7,918 nt of DNA from Pseudomonadota bacterium (GCA_024226105.1 JAAELZ010000550.1:1-7918), one strand, 5' to 3'; positions 1 to 7,228 are shown, counted from the stretch's first letter. Notes: a model not told the origin generated them from the sequence alone. Numbers and translations are program-made.

Positions 1-464
1 GTGTGATTAAAAAACACAATGCTGTGGTACAGGTCAATATTCAGACGGGGTTGCCGACCCTTTATGCAGATCAAAGCAAGCTCAGGCTCATTTTCTCTAA
101 CCTGATCAGCAACGCCATACAAGCCGCGGCCCAATCAGGCAATACGCCGGAAGTAATCCTTGAGGTAATGTCGAGGATCGGCAGCGGAACGCCGACAATA
201 CAGGTCGAAATTTTCGATAATGGGCCGGGTGTTGACGAACAGGAAATTGAACAACTATTCGAACCATTTTATACTACCCGGGCTCAGGGTACCGGCCTGG
301 GACTGGCGATCGTAAAGGGCTTCGTTGAACAACATCATGGCTCAATACGTTTACACTCAAATTCAGATGGCATTGGCGCTGTGTGCACCGTTTTACTACC
401 CATCTCCATGCTGACCGATACATCCACTACCTCTCCTGCTTCTGATACTGAGGCTATTACATGA
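1..464 (+). CDS. Sensor histidine kinase, C-terminal part (partial)
   Basis: This is the ATP-binding (HATPase_c) end of a two-component sensor kinase; the sensor region and phospho-accepting histidine lie before the window. The frame is open to the left edge, so the first in-frame GTG at base 3 is not a real start. Counting from that codon, the N box is around residues 33-42 (NLISNAIQAA), the G1 box at 72-77 (DNGPGV), the F box at 85-90 (LFEPFY) and the G2 box at 96-101 (GTGLGL). This order and spacing are typical of NtrB-like kinases that pair with sigma-54 activators. The stop codon overlaps the start of the response regulator by four bases (ATGA), so the two are almost certainly co-transcribed and translationally coupled. 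The signal sensed cannot be read from this fragment. A kinase is near certain; a role in controlling the idr genes is inference from position. Confidence 0.93.
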   Translation, partial: VIKKHNAVVQVNIQTGLPTLYADQSKLRLIFSNLISNAIQAAAQSGNTPEVILEVMSRIGSGTPTIQVEIFDNGPGVDEQEIEQLFEPFYTTRAQGTGLGLAIVKGFVEQHHGSIRLHSNSDGIGAVCTVLLPISMLTDTSTTSPASDTEAIT

Positions 465-1831
465 AAAAAATACTGATCGTCGACGATGATGTCGCCAGTT
501 GCCGCACTCTGGAATTGCATTTTACCCATCAGAATTTCAAGGTGCAGAGCGCCTACGATGTGGAGTCCGGCTTAAAAACAGCGGTGGCAATGCAGCCGGA
601 TTTAATTATCCTTGATATTAAAATGCCCGGTCGTAGCGGCCTGGAGGGCCTACCAGATTTTAGAAAAGCGCATCCGGACTGCAGTGTAATCATGATTACG
701 GCTTTTCACGATATGGAAAGTACGATTGAAGCTATGCAGTCCGGGGCGTGTGAATACGTACATAAGCCCCTGGATATTAATGAAATAGACGAAGCTGTCA
801 CCAAGGCTCTGAATCGTAGTTTAGCCCTTGAAAACGACCTGAATATTGCACCCAACGACCGCACCGATACCAGCAGTATGGTCGGGCGCAGCCATATGAT
901 GAAAGAAGTGTTTAAAACCATCGGCCTGGTTGCCTCAAAACCGGTTACAGTGCTGATTACAGGTGAAAGTGGGACGGGTAAAGAGCTCACCGCACGTGCT
1001 ATTCACAATGCCAGCGATCGAGCAGAAGGCGCTTTTGTTGCGATTAACTGCGCCGCACTGGTTGAAACCCTGCTTGAATCGGATATGTTTGGCCACGAAA
1101 AAGGCGCTTTTACCGGTGCAGTTAATCGTCAAATCGGAAAATTCGAACTGGCCAACGATGGCACCATTTTTCTGGATGAACTGGGCGAACTCTCTCCGAC
1201 CATTCAGGCCAAACTACTTAGAGTGCTTCAGGAACGTGAATTCACACCGGTTGGCAGCACAAAAAGTCGTAACACTGATGCGCGTATTATCGCTGCTACC
1301 AACGTAGATCTTGAACAAAATGTTAGAAAAGGCGAATTCAGGGAAGACCTGTTCTATCGTTTGCGCGTGGTCACCATCGATATGCCTCCTTTGCGAAATC
1401 GTGCTGAAGATATCATGCCACTGGTTCAAACGCTGCTCGGCAGAATCAACAAAGAACTAAAACGCAATATTACGCGCCTGTCTCAGGACACCATGAATGC
1501 CTTCGCGATGTATGACTGGCCCGGCAATGTCAGGGAGCTCAACAATATATTAACCAAAGCGGTGGCACTCTGCCCGGGTGATACCATTACCCCGGATTTG
1601 ATCCCACAAGGAATATCAATGCTTTCACGGGGCCAGGTAGCTCCTTCAGTCACGATACAGAGCGACGCTGCAAATGAGCGGTTACTGTCGCTTGAAGAGG
1701 TCGAAAAGCAGCACATTATCCATGTTTTGCAGGCAACACATGGGCATAAGGGAAAAGCCTGTGAGGCACTGGGTGTTTCGCGCCCACGGCTACGCCGTAT
1801 GATGCAAAACTACGCTATTCATGATTTGTAG
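461..1831 (+). CDS. Sigma-54-dependent response regulator, NtrC family
   Basis: A complete 456-residue cytoplasmic transcription activator. The receiver domain (about 1-117) has the acidic pocket D8-D10, the phospho-acceptor D52 in LDIKMPG, T80 and K102. The AAA+ domain (about 140-380) has Walker A at 168-175 (GESGTGKE), the sigma-54-contacting GAFTGA loop at 215-220, Walker B near 236-241 (IFLDEL) and an arginine-finger segment around 291-300. The C-terminus (about 415-452) is a Fis-type helix-turn-helix. Length and layout are normal for NtrC-type regulators. The ATG overlaps the kinase stop, with TGAGG seven bases upstream as ribosome-binding site. Arsenite-oxidase operons are commonly controlled by an AioS/AioR pair of this type, so control of the neighbouring molybdoenzyme operon is possible. 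That operon's promoter is outside the window and I saw no convincing -24/-12 element inside it. The stop codon lies within a hairpin repeat. Confidence 0.95.
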   Translation: MKKILIVDDDVASCRTLELHFTHQNFKVQSAYDVESGLKTAVAMQPDLIILDIKMPGRSGLEGLPDFRKAHPDCSVIMITAFHDMESTIEAMQSGACEYVHKPLDINEIDEAVTKALNRSLALENDLNIAPNDRTDTSSMVGRSHMMKEVFKTIGLVASKPVTVLITGESGTGKELTARAIHNASDRAEGAFVAINCAALVETLLESDMFGHEKGAFTGAVNRQIGKFELANDGTIFLDELGELSPTIQAKLLRVLQEREFTPVGSTKSRNTDARIIAATNVDLEQNVRKGEFREDLFYRLRVVTIDMPPLRNRAEDIMPLVQTLLGRINKELKRNITRLSQDTMNAFAMYDWPGNVRELNNILTKAVALCPGDTITPDLIPQGISMLSRGQVAPSVTIQSDAANERLLSLEEVEKQHIIHVLQATHGHKGKACEALGVSRPRLRRMMQNYAIHDL

Positions 1832-1863
1832 GATGCTGCTCGCTTTGCTCACCAGCATCCTAC
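1828..1863. repeat. Dispersed TAGGATG-type hairpin repeat in the convergent gap
   Basis: Two perfect 11-base arms, GTAGGATGCTG and CAGCATCCTAC, enclose a 14-base loop. Read on the minus strand, the loop contains GAGCAAAGCGAG. This resembles the small dispersed proteobacterial elements of the form GTAGGATG...GAGCGAAGCG...CATCCTAC, recognised from memory rather than by search. It lies between two convergent genes and could act as a two-way transcription barrier or mRNA stabiliser, although neither side has a clear T-run. Its first arm includes the TAG stop (1829-1831) of the upstream response regulator. Confidence 0.75.
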
Positions 1864-1887
1864 TGGGTAAATGAAAACCGGCCAGCA

Positions 1888-2508
1888 CTAATTTGCCGTT
1901 CCGAGTTCCTTACGAATCGCTTCCAGCACCTGATCTCGCGGTGATGCGTGAGGCAAAATAGAAGCAAGTACACCGGCTTTGCTCACTATATACGTCTCAG
2001 AGGTGTGATCAACTCCGTACAGCATCTCCGAGTTTGAGTAGGAAACTTTCTCATAAAATGCGCCGTACTGCGCGACAATCGGGTTTAAATCAACCGGGGC
2101 TCCGCTAATCCCGATCATCTGCGGATGAAAAAATCCGGCGTATTTTGCCAGGCGCTCGGGACTGTCCCGACCAGGGTCAACGCTGATAAAAATGGCCTGA
2201 AAATCTGCCAGTTCCGGCGCACTCATCTGTTTCATAGCCGCCGTCAGAATAGATAAATTTGTCGGGCAAACATCCGGACATTGAGAGTAGCCAAAATAAA
2301 TGGCCACCACCTTGCCGCGAAAATCAGATAGTGATACCGCCCCCTGAGCACCGAACAGGGTGAAATCCCCGCCACGTTGATCGATAGGCAGATTGCCCTG
2401 CACGGTCAGCACCTGATCGGCAGAAGGTGCCGTTTCCTGGGCGAAAGAATTAACGTTCAGCAACGTCAGCAATGTGCCGACGGTAATGGATAAAAGCGTA
2501 TTCTTCAT
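1888..2508 (-). CDS. SCO1/SenC family copper-binding thioredoxin-fold protein
   Basis: A 206-residue exported protein of the Sco1/SenC/PrrC family. These proteins bind copper and help assemble the CuA centre of cytochrome oxidases or act as periplasmic thiol redox proteins. Residues 1-23 form a signal peptide with a likely cleavage after SFA; there is no lipobox cysteine, so the mature protein is probably soluble in the periplasm. The copper ligands are all visible: C77 and C81 in the CPDVC motif and H168 in GVDHTSE. The SVDP segment (109-112) is also typical of the family. The ATG has no recognisable Shine-Dalgarno sequence before it. It is encoded downstream of idrA in the same direction but beyond a strong terminator, so it is probably transcribed separately. 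A link to iodate respiration is only suggested by position; service to a terminal oxidase or other copper enzyme is equally possible. Confidence 0.93.
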   Translation of the reverse strand: MKNTLLSITVGTLLTLLNVNSFAQETAPSADQVLTVQGNLPIDQRGGDFTLFGAQGAVSLSDFRGKVVAIYFGYSQCPDVCPTNLSILTAAMKQMSAPELADFQAIFISVDPGRDSPERLAKYAGFFHPQMIGISGAPVDLNPIVAQYGAFYEKVSYSNSEMLYGVDHTSETYIVSKAGVLASILPHASPRDQVLEAIRKELGTAN

Positions 2509-2535
2509 TTATTTATAGAGCTAAAAGTAGATAGC

Positions 2536-2541
2536 GTTATA
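2536..2541 (-). promoter_or_regulatory. Possible -10 element for the sco gene
   Basis: On the minus strand TATAAC (five of six matches to TATAAT) starts at the last base of the 28-base palindrome and ends 27 bases before the sco ATG. That would place transcription start roughly 20 bases upstream of the gene. No good -35 box is seen at 17-19 bases; the palindrome occupies that place. This is a weak prediction from one hexamer. Confidence 0.3.
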
Positions 2542-2568
2542 GGAAGCGGGACTATAGTCCCGCTTCCT
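2541..2568. repeat. Perfect 28-base palindrome upstream of the sco gene
   Basis: The half-site AGGAAGCGGGACTA is followed directly by its exact reverse complement, with no spacer. The palindrome ends 32 bases before the sco start codon. It abuts a -10-like TATAAC on the minus strand, so it sits where an operator for a dimeric regulator would be expected. In RNA it could fold into a hairpin of about 12 pairs, but there is no T-run after it on either strand, so it is not a canonical terminator. Alternatives are an mRNA-stabilising 5' hairpin or a dispersed repeat. Confidence 0.7.
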
Positions 2569-2607
2569 TAGAGTATCTGATTTGCGATTTCACCAAAACC
2601 ACCAAAC

Positions 2608-2641
2608 AAAAACACCCCGGCAGAAAACACTGCCGGGGTGT
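2608..2641 (-). terminator. Intrinsic terminator of the idr operon
   Basis: A perfect 12-base-pair GC-rich stem (ACACCCCGGCAG with CTGCCGGGGTGT, 2612-2623 and 2630-2641) encloses a six-base loop. On the minus strand it is followed by a run of T bases (TTTTGTTTGG after the stem). It begins 37 bases after the idrA stop codon. On the plus strand the stem is not followed by T bases, so it is directional. It should end most transcription from idrA before the sco gene. Confidence 0.9.
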
Positions 2642-2678
2642 CCAACGGCAATTAACCGTCAAACCTTGGCCTGAAAGG

Positions 2679-5390
2679 TCAGGTTACGATATTACGCGGC
2701 ACGAACGACATATGCTTAAACTCAGACTTGAACTCTGACTCACCGATCTTTTTGATCCTGGCTGAACCGAGTTTGTAGTTGTAGTTTCCGCTTATATTAT
2801 CCACCACACGCGCCTGCACCGCATTGGAAGGCTGATCCGTGTTCAATGCATCTGAAAACAGTACGCCTTTTCTTACCACGGTGGTCACCATAGCAACCGC
2901 TTCAAATGCACCGGATATCAGCTCGATGTGACCATTCTTCATCAGTTCAGAGAACTGGAAGTCCTTGCCGCCGACCCCTTGAATGGTATCTTTATGCGTA
3001 GGAACACGATCAGAATATACCAGCACCTTGTCACCGGACTCAATGCCACGATTCGCAGCGTCATCGGGATGGATTTCAACGAACTGAGAAGCCCAACGTT
3101 GCCTTATATAGCTACGGCGTTCACGATCATCGAAACCGGTTTGCCAGATTTCGTTGATACGTCCGTTGGTATGCCACAATTCATCATCTTTCGGGGATAC
3201 AAATTCCCAGATATCTGAGTACAGGCCCCAGGGATGTTTCTGGATATTAATTTTACCCGTCTGACTGTTGAAGTGTGTCATTTTCTTGCTGGCCATATTG
3301 ACGCCCTGATTGGCACCCATATTCTCAGCACGTTCCTGGGTCAGAGTCGTATCATGCAATCGCTTGGAACCGTGTAACTCGCCGGTTTTGTAGTTATACA
3401 TGGTTGGCCCCTGGATACCCGTAGTACCGAACTCACGCAGTTTCTCATGCAAGGTTTTGCCTTCCTTATGGGCGGCCACCTTAATCATGTGATAGGCTTT
3501 TCGGTTTCCACGGCTGAAACGGGAAGACTCTTCACAGACTTCGTTTGAGTCCTTCCAGTCAAAACCGTCAAAACCCATACGTTGCGCCATTTGAGCAATT
3601 ATCCACCAGTCAGGTTTGGCCTGACCCGGGGCATCCGCCAATTTCTGATAAAGGCGAATACGGCGTTCACCATTTGCACGAACAAAATCTTCCTCACCCC
3701 AGGTAGCGGCCGGGAAAACAATGTCTGCAAATTTGGCGCCAATCGGATCACGCAGGTAGATGTCGTGGTTAATGACCACCATACCACCGGAATCAGCTCG
3801 CGCTTTAAGTGCCGCAATCACGTCTTCCTTTTTGCTGCTGGTAGGCTGATTGGGGTTTGCTGTGACCAGTTCATAAAACTTTTTGTGCAAACCTTCAGTG
3901 CCCGTCATGGATTGTATCCAGGTGGTACCCACCACGTGCGCCAGGCGAGTATGCCCTGACATCAACCAGCGATCCGTATCCAGTGAACGCTTTCGACGAC
4001 CCGGCACTTTCTCCGGGGATTTCGCACGAGGATACTTGCCTCCACCGGTTCCACCACGCTGGTGACCACCAAAGCGGCCAACCATCTGACCCGGTCGTCC
4101 ACCTGCACCAACCGTGGTTGCCAAAGAGGAAATCGCGTTGGTATTGCCGGTATTATTAGACCAGTAAAAACCTTTTTCGATACCTATTGAAGTTTTCGGG
4201 CGTGAGCCGTCTTCACGAGGTTTCGCCAGCCACTCTGCTGCGGTTTGCAAATCGGCCGCCTCGACGCCAGCCACTCTGGCTGCATTTTCGGCAGTATACT
4301 CGTCTTGCGAGAGCAACCACTTCTTGTAGTCTTCAAAACCCTTGGTCTGGAACTTGCCCCAGGTACTACGCCATTGCCACGGCGTATTTCGGGTACCCTG
4401 ACCAAAACCGGAGTTGGAACCCCACTTGGTATTGACCCACTTGTCGACCCATTCCTGATCCTGCCAGCCGTTTTCCAGGATGATGCGCGTAATCGCACCC
4501 ACCACCAGTGTATCGGTGCCCGGAAACAATTGCAGGTGCAGACCGCCGTTCTTTTTAGCATGCGCCACACCCGCCGTTTCGCGAGGATTAAGCATGATTA
4601 CTTTCTGACCCGAGGCCATGGCCGGCATAATGTATTGGGTATACAAAATGGTTTTGGTTTCGTACGGATCGGTGCCGCAAATCATCAACGTTTCGGCTGA
4701 TCCCCAGTCATCATATGACGGGCCATAGTTATCGTAACCGGCGTCACGAAAACCCGGCGTCGACGTGACGTCAGACGGCGTATCGTGGAAGGTAAACGCG
4801 GCCGTATTCACGTGTCGGCGGAAATACTTGCTCAGCGCATAAGTATTTTCAACGAACTGATAAGAGTACATTTTTGCCGAGTACGCATTTGCACCGTGTT
4901 CAGCAATGACATGCTTCGATACTTCTGCAGCGATATCCAGTGCATCATCCCATGGGATTGGCTGAAGCTCACCATTAATCCTTACCAACGGTTTGACCAG
5001 ACGATCTTTGGTATCGGATTCAGGGTTATAGAGCTTTTGCGCTAACAAACCACCGCGTATGGAAGAATCGCCATTGGTATTGATCACTTCCGCATCTTTA
5101 TCCGGAATGACAATTATATTGTGCAATTTCCCATTGTGCATAATCACGTTATGCTGCGTAGGTGCGACCCAGGCCTGTAAAACATGGCTGGGAAAATCAA
5201 CACCAAAAGCGTTGTCAGCTGCTTTTGGCCCGCCTTCGGTACCCATTGGCCAGCGATAGGCTTTGTAGCCGCAGGCAACGATGCAATAATCACACGCGGT
5301 GGTAATGACTTCGGCATCTTTCGGGGGAAGCGGAGAACGATCTTTGTGAGTATAAATATTATCTTTATATATACTGTTTTTATGTGACAT
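2679..5390 (-). CDS. idrA: Iodate reductase catalytic subunit (AioA-like molybdopterin oxidoreductase)
   Basis: The catalytic subunit, 903 residues, of a periplasmic DMSO-reductase-family enzyme with bis-molybdopterin guanine dinucleotide. C33, C36 and C40 (CDYCIVACG) with serines at 109/110, where the fourth cluster cysteine would be, indicate a [3Fe-4S] cluster as in arsenite oxidase AioA. Other shared blocks are NPRET (268-272), FPGTDT (289-294), RFGGHQ (439-444), ANGERRIRL and NGRINEIWQT. It is about 75 residues longer than typical AioA, partly from a Trp/Gly-rich segment at about 321-348. H202, R439 and H443 match arsenite-pocket residues of AioA, while the pocket glutamate aligns with S210. 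There is no signal peptide, so Tat co-export with the Rieske subunit is expected. The ATG has AGGAGAGG five bases upstream, overlapping the idrB stop, and the first 17 codons are very AT-rich. The call as iodate reductase rather than arsenite oxidase rests mainly on the two adjacent dihaem peroxidases. Confidence 0.87.
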   Translation of the reverse strand: MSHKNSIYKDNIYTHKDRSPLPPKDAEVITTACDYCIVACGYKAYRWPMGTEGGPKAADNAFGVDFPSHVLQAWVAPTQHNVIMHNGKLHNIIVIPDKDAEVINTNGDSSIRGGLLAQKLYNPESDTKDRLVKPLVRINGELQPIPWDDALDIAAEVSKHVIAEHGANAYSAKMYSYQFVENTYALSKYFRRHVNTAAFTFHDTPSDVTSTPGFRDAGYDNYGPSYDDWGSAETLMICGTDPYETKTILYTQYIMPAMASGQKVIMLNPRETAGVAHAKKNGGLHLQLFPGTDTLVVGAITRIILENGWQDQEWVDKWVNTKWGSNSGFGQGTRNTPWQWRSTWGKFQTKGFEDYKKWLLSQDEYTAENAARVAGVEAADLQTAAEWLAKPREDGSRPKTSIGIEKGFYWSNNTGNTNAISSLATTVGAGGRPGQMVGRFGGHQRGGTGGGKYPRAKSPEKVPGRRKRSLDTDRWLMSGHTRLAHVVGTTWIQSMTGTEGLHKKFYELVTANPNQPTSSKKEDVIAALKARADSGGMVVINHDIYLRDPIGAKFADIVFPAATWGEEDFVRANGERRIRLYQKLADAPGQAKPDWWIIAQMAQRMGFDGFDWKDSNEVCEESSRFSRGNRKAYHMIKVAAHKEGKTLHEKLREFGTTGIQGPTMYNYKTGELHGSKRLHDTTLTQERAENMGANQGVNMASKKMTHFNSQTGKINIQKHPWGLYSDIWEFVSPKDDELWHTNGRINEIWQTGFDDRERRSYIRQRWASQFVEIHPDDAANRGIESGDKVLVYSDRVPTHKDTIQGVGGKDFQFSELMKNGHIELISGAFEAVAMVTTVVRKGVLFSDALNTDQPSNAVQARVVDNISGNYNYKLGSARIKKIGESEFKSEFKHMSFVPRNIVT

Positions 5391-5401
5391 GACTGCCTCT
5401 C

Positions 5402-6028
5402 CTAACTATCTAATAAGTTTTTGTGACGGCCGAATATCAGCCCCAACATGCCGACGGCATAGATATCATCGCCTTCGACTTCGAGCAATACCTGAGGAAT
5501 ACTCTGGTAGGCCTGGCCGGATGCAATGATACCGTGACGACGTAAATCGTAAAGCGACAGGTGCAGCGGACAAGGGCCCATGGTTCGGTGTTCGCCATTT
5601 GCGCGATAGGTTCCAACCAGGGGTCCCCCCTGATGGGTACACAGCGTGCTGAAAGCAACAATATCTTTATTAAAACCTATGCCGCCACCTGCTTCAACGC
5701 CGCCCATTTTCACCAGCGCGCATTGCGAGCCTGCTTCCTTGTCGGGATATTGAAAATTGACCGGCTCATGATTCTTAAGCTCGCTTAACTTCGCGATCTT
5801 GAGGCGAGGATAACCCGCTACCTGCGCTTTCTGATCATCCGCATGTGCGGTTCCCGGCAACAAGGTCAGGCTGACGGTATTTGCCGCAACGATCGCAGTC
5901 GAACTAAACAGCATGAACTCGCGTCGATTCATCATGCACGAATCATGAGATTCAGGTGTATCACACTCACCACCCTGCGCATCAGGCGCAGCTACTTTCA
6001 TTTCATTCATCATTTTTTTATGACTCAT
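5402..6028 (-). CDS. idrB: Iodate reductase Rieske [2Fe-2S] subunit, Tat-exported
   Basis: The small subunit, 208 residues, that passes electrons between the molybdenum subunit and periplasmic cytochromes. A twin-arginine signal is at 34-39 (NRREFM), followed by a hydrophobic stretch and a likely cleavage after A63 (AHA). The Rieske ligands are C130 and H132 (CTHQGG) and C153 and H156 (CPLHLS). The two extra cysteines that form a disulfide in many Rieske proteins are absent: G135 and L155 stand in their places. The chosen ATG has AGAGGTG five bases upstream and overlaps the stop of the preceding peroxidase gene by four bases, so translation is coupled. This leaves an unusually long region of about 33 residues before the twin arginines, containing C22 and C31. 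An internal start at M32 or M33 would give a conventional signal but has no ribosome-binding site. The idrA gene follows after 11 bases. Confidence 0.9.
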   Translation of the reverse strand: MSHKKMMNEMKVAAPDAQGGECDTPESHDSCMMNRREFMLFSSTAIVAANTVSLTLLPGTAHADDQKAQVAGYPRLKIAKLSELKNHEPVNFQYPDKEAGSQCALVKMGGVEAGGGIGFNKDIVAFSTLCTHQGGPLVGTYRANGEHRTMGPCPLHLSLYDLRRHGIIASGQAYQSIPQVLLEVEGDDIYAVGMLGLIFGRHKNLLDS

Positions 6029-7215
6029 TTTTTCACCTCTTTAAGTTCAGCTTCCGTGAATAAAGCTTGATATTCTGGAAGGACGGGTTTTTCGATAATC
6101 ATCTCTTCGCCGGAAAAAGCTTCCAGAAAAGCGACCAGATCGGCTTTTTCATCGTCCGACAACCCTAAAGGCTGGATGCGAGCATCCTTGTTTTCAGGGA
6201 ATAGCGTTGTACGCCCTTCTGAATCCATCCCGCCGGCATCGTAGAAATCCACCACTTCTTCGAACGTGTAGAAGATACCGTTATGCATATAAGGCGCGGT
6301 ATACATCGTATATCTCAAAGAAGGCACGCGGAACTTGCTTCGATCCCACTTGTTCTTGGTACGATAGTACAGACCCCAGTCGGATTTCGCATGACGATAT
6401 CCTTCTTCGGTCTGCCCCTTTGCATACTGCTCAAAACGAAAGGTAATTTGCGCCAAACCGTCTTCCTGCCAGCGTACATTGGGCGGAACACCGATATTGA
6501 CGTATTCTTCATTGCTTGTCAGCGGACCGTTGTGGCACGAAATACAACCACCTTTACCTTCAAACACCGCTTTACCACGCACCTGCTCTTCACTCAGTGC
6601 AGAAGCATCCCCTTTCAGGTAATTATCCAGAGGTGTATCGGTCTGAACCAGTGTACGCTCATAAGACGCGATTGCACGCCAGGCATTACCAATCAAAGGC
6701 CACTCGTCACCAAACACCTCGTTAAAGGCGGCGACGTATTCAGGAATCAGGGCCAGCCGTGCTTCCATGATGTCATTTTCACCATTTCCCGCAACACCAC
6801 CCTTAGCCGCTGAAGGCGCCTGCTTTTCACCGGATGCAGCTGCACCGGCCCAAAATTGACGCCCCATGTACTGAGAGTTAATGACGGTCTGGCTGTTTCG
6901 CCAGTGAACCGTACCGGGGTAACCGCGGGAGAAATCTTCCGCCCAGGCCCAGCCCTGCTCAGGATCGTGACAGCTACTGCATGAAATAGAAGCGTCACCG
7001 CCAAGCCGTGGGTCAAAGAACAGCTGTTTGCCGAGTGCTATCTTGGCATCTGTCTGTTTGTTATCCGGCGGAATTGGCATGGAAATGGAATCCAGTGGCG
7101 CCAGTGTAGGCGCGGCGGAATCCGCAACTGCAACGCTTCCAGACCCTGCAACCGACCCCACTACCAGCGTCGCGGCCAGCAAAGAGGGAAGGGATTGTTT
7201 TCTTAGTTTACTCAT
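6025..7215 (-). CDS. idrP1: Dihaem cytochrome c peroxidase family protein, IdrP1-like
   Basis: A 396-residue periplasmic dihaem protein of the bacterial cytochrome c peroxidase/MauG family. In the iodate reductase system such proteins are proposed to remove hydrogen peroxide formed by IdrAB. A Sec signal peptide covers residues 1-31 (cleavage after VAVA). Haem 1 is bound by CSSCH at 79-83 and haem 2 by CISCH at 224-228; M310 in APYMHNG is the likely distal methionine ligand of an electron-transfer haem. The conserved family block normally read as FWDGRA is FWAGAA here (121-126), and the following segment is Gly/Ala-rich. E146 may replace the catalytic glutamate, but that needs alignment. I chose the ATG at 7215 because GAGGAG lies seven bases upstream; the TTG at 7230 would overlap that site. 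The stop overlaps the idrB start. Naming as P1 rather than P2 rests on adjacency to idrB. Confidence 0.85.
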   Translation of the reverse strand: MSKLRKQSLPSLLAATLVVGSVAGSGSVAVADSAAPTLAPLDSISMPIPPDNKQTDAKIALGKQLFFDPRLGGDASISCSSCHDPEQGWAWAEDFSRGYPGTVHWRNSQTVINSQYMGRQFWAGAAASGEKQAPSAAKGGVAGNGENDIMEARLALIPEYVAAFNEVFGDEWPLIGNAWRAIASYERTLVQTDTPLDNYLKGDASALSEEQVRGKAVFEGKGGCISCHNGPLTSNEEYVNIGVPPNVRWQEDGLAQITFRFEQYAKGQTEEGYRHAKSDWGLYYRTKNKWDRSKFRVPSLRYTMYTAPYMHNGIFYTFEEVVDFYDAGGMDSEGRTTLFPENKDARIQPLGLSDDEKADLVAFLEAFSGEEMIIEKPVLPEYQALFTEAELKEVKK

Positions 7216-7222
7216 CGTCTTA

Positions 7223-7228
7223 CTCCTC
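7223..7228 (-). promoter_or_regulatory. Ribosome-binding site that fixes the idrP1 start
   Basis: GAGGAG on the minus strand lies seven bases before the ATG at 7215-7213, in the 15-base gap after the upstream peroxidase stop codon. It overlaps the alternative TTG start at 7230-7228. The site therefore supports the ATG and removes five residues from the longest possible reading frame. Confidence 0.85.

Noticed and set aside
3..5. GTG at base 3 as start of the kinase gene
   Set aside because: The encoded fragment contains only the ATPase domain and the frame is open to the left edge, so it is an internal codon.
2541..2568. The 28-base palindrome as a second terminator
   Set aside because: There is no T-run after the stem on either strand, and a canonical terminator already follows idrA at 2608-2641.
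4184..4700. Overlapping open frames of 80-150 codons on both strands within idrA
   Set aside because: They are low-complexity-like or Arg/Cys-rich translations lying entirely inside a well-supported gene, with no recognisable domain or ribosome-binding site.
2679..6028. Arsenite oxidase AioBA
   Set aside because: The two subunits do resemble AioA and AioB, but two dihaem peroxidases share the operon, the large subunit is longer, and the pocket glutamate seems lost. No arsenic resistance or arsenite-binding gene is seen in the window. Iodate reductase fits better.
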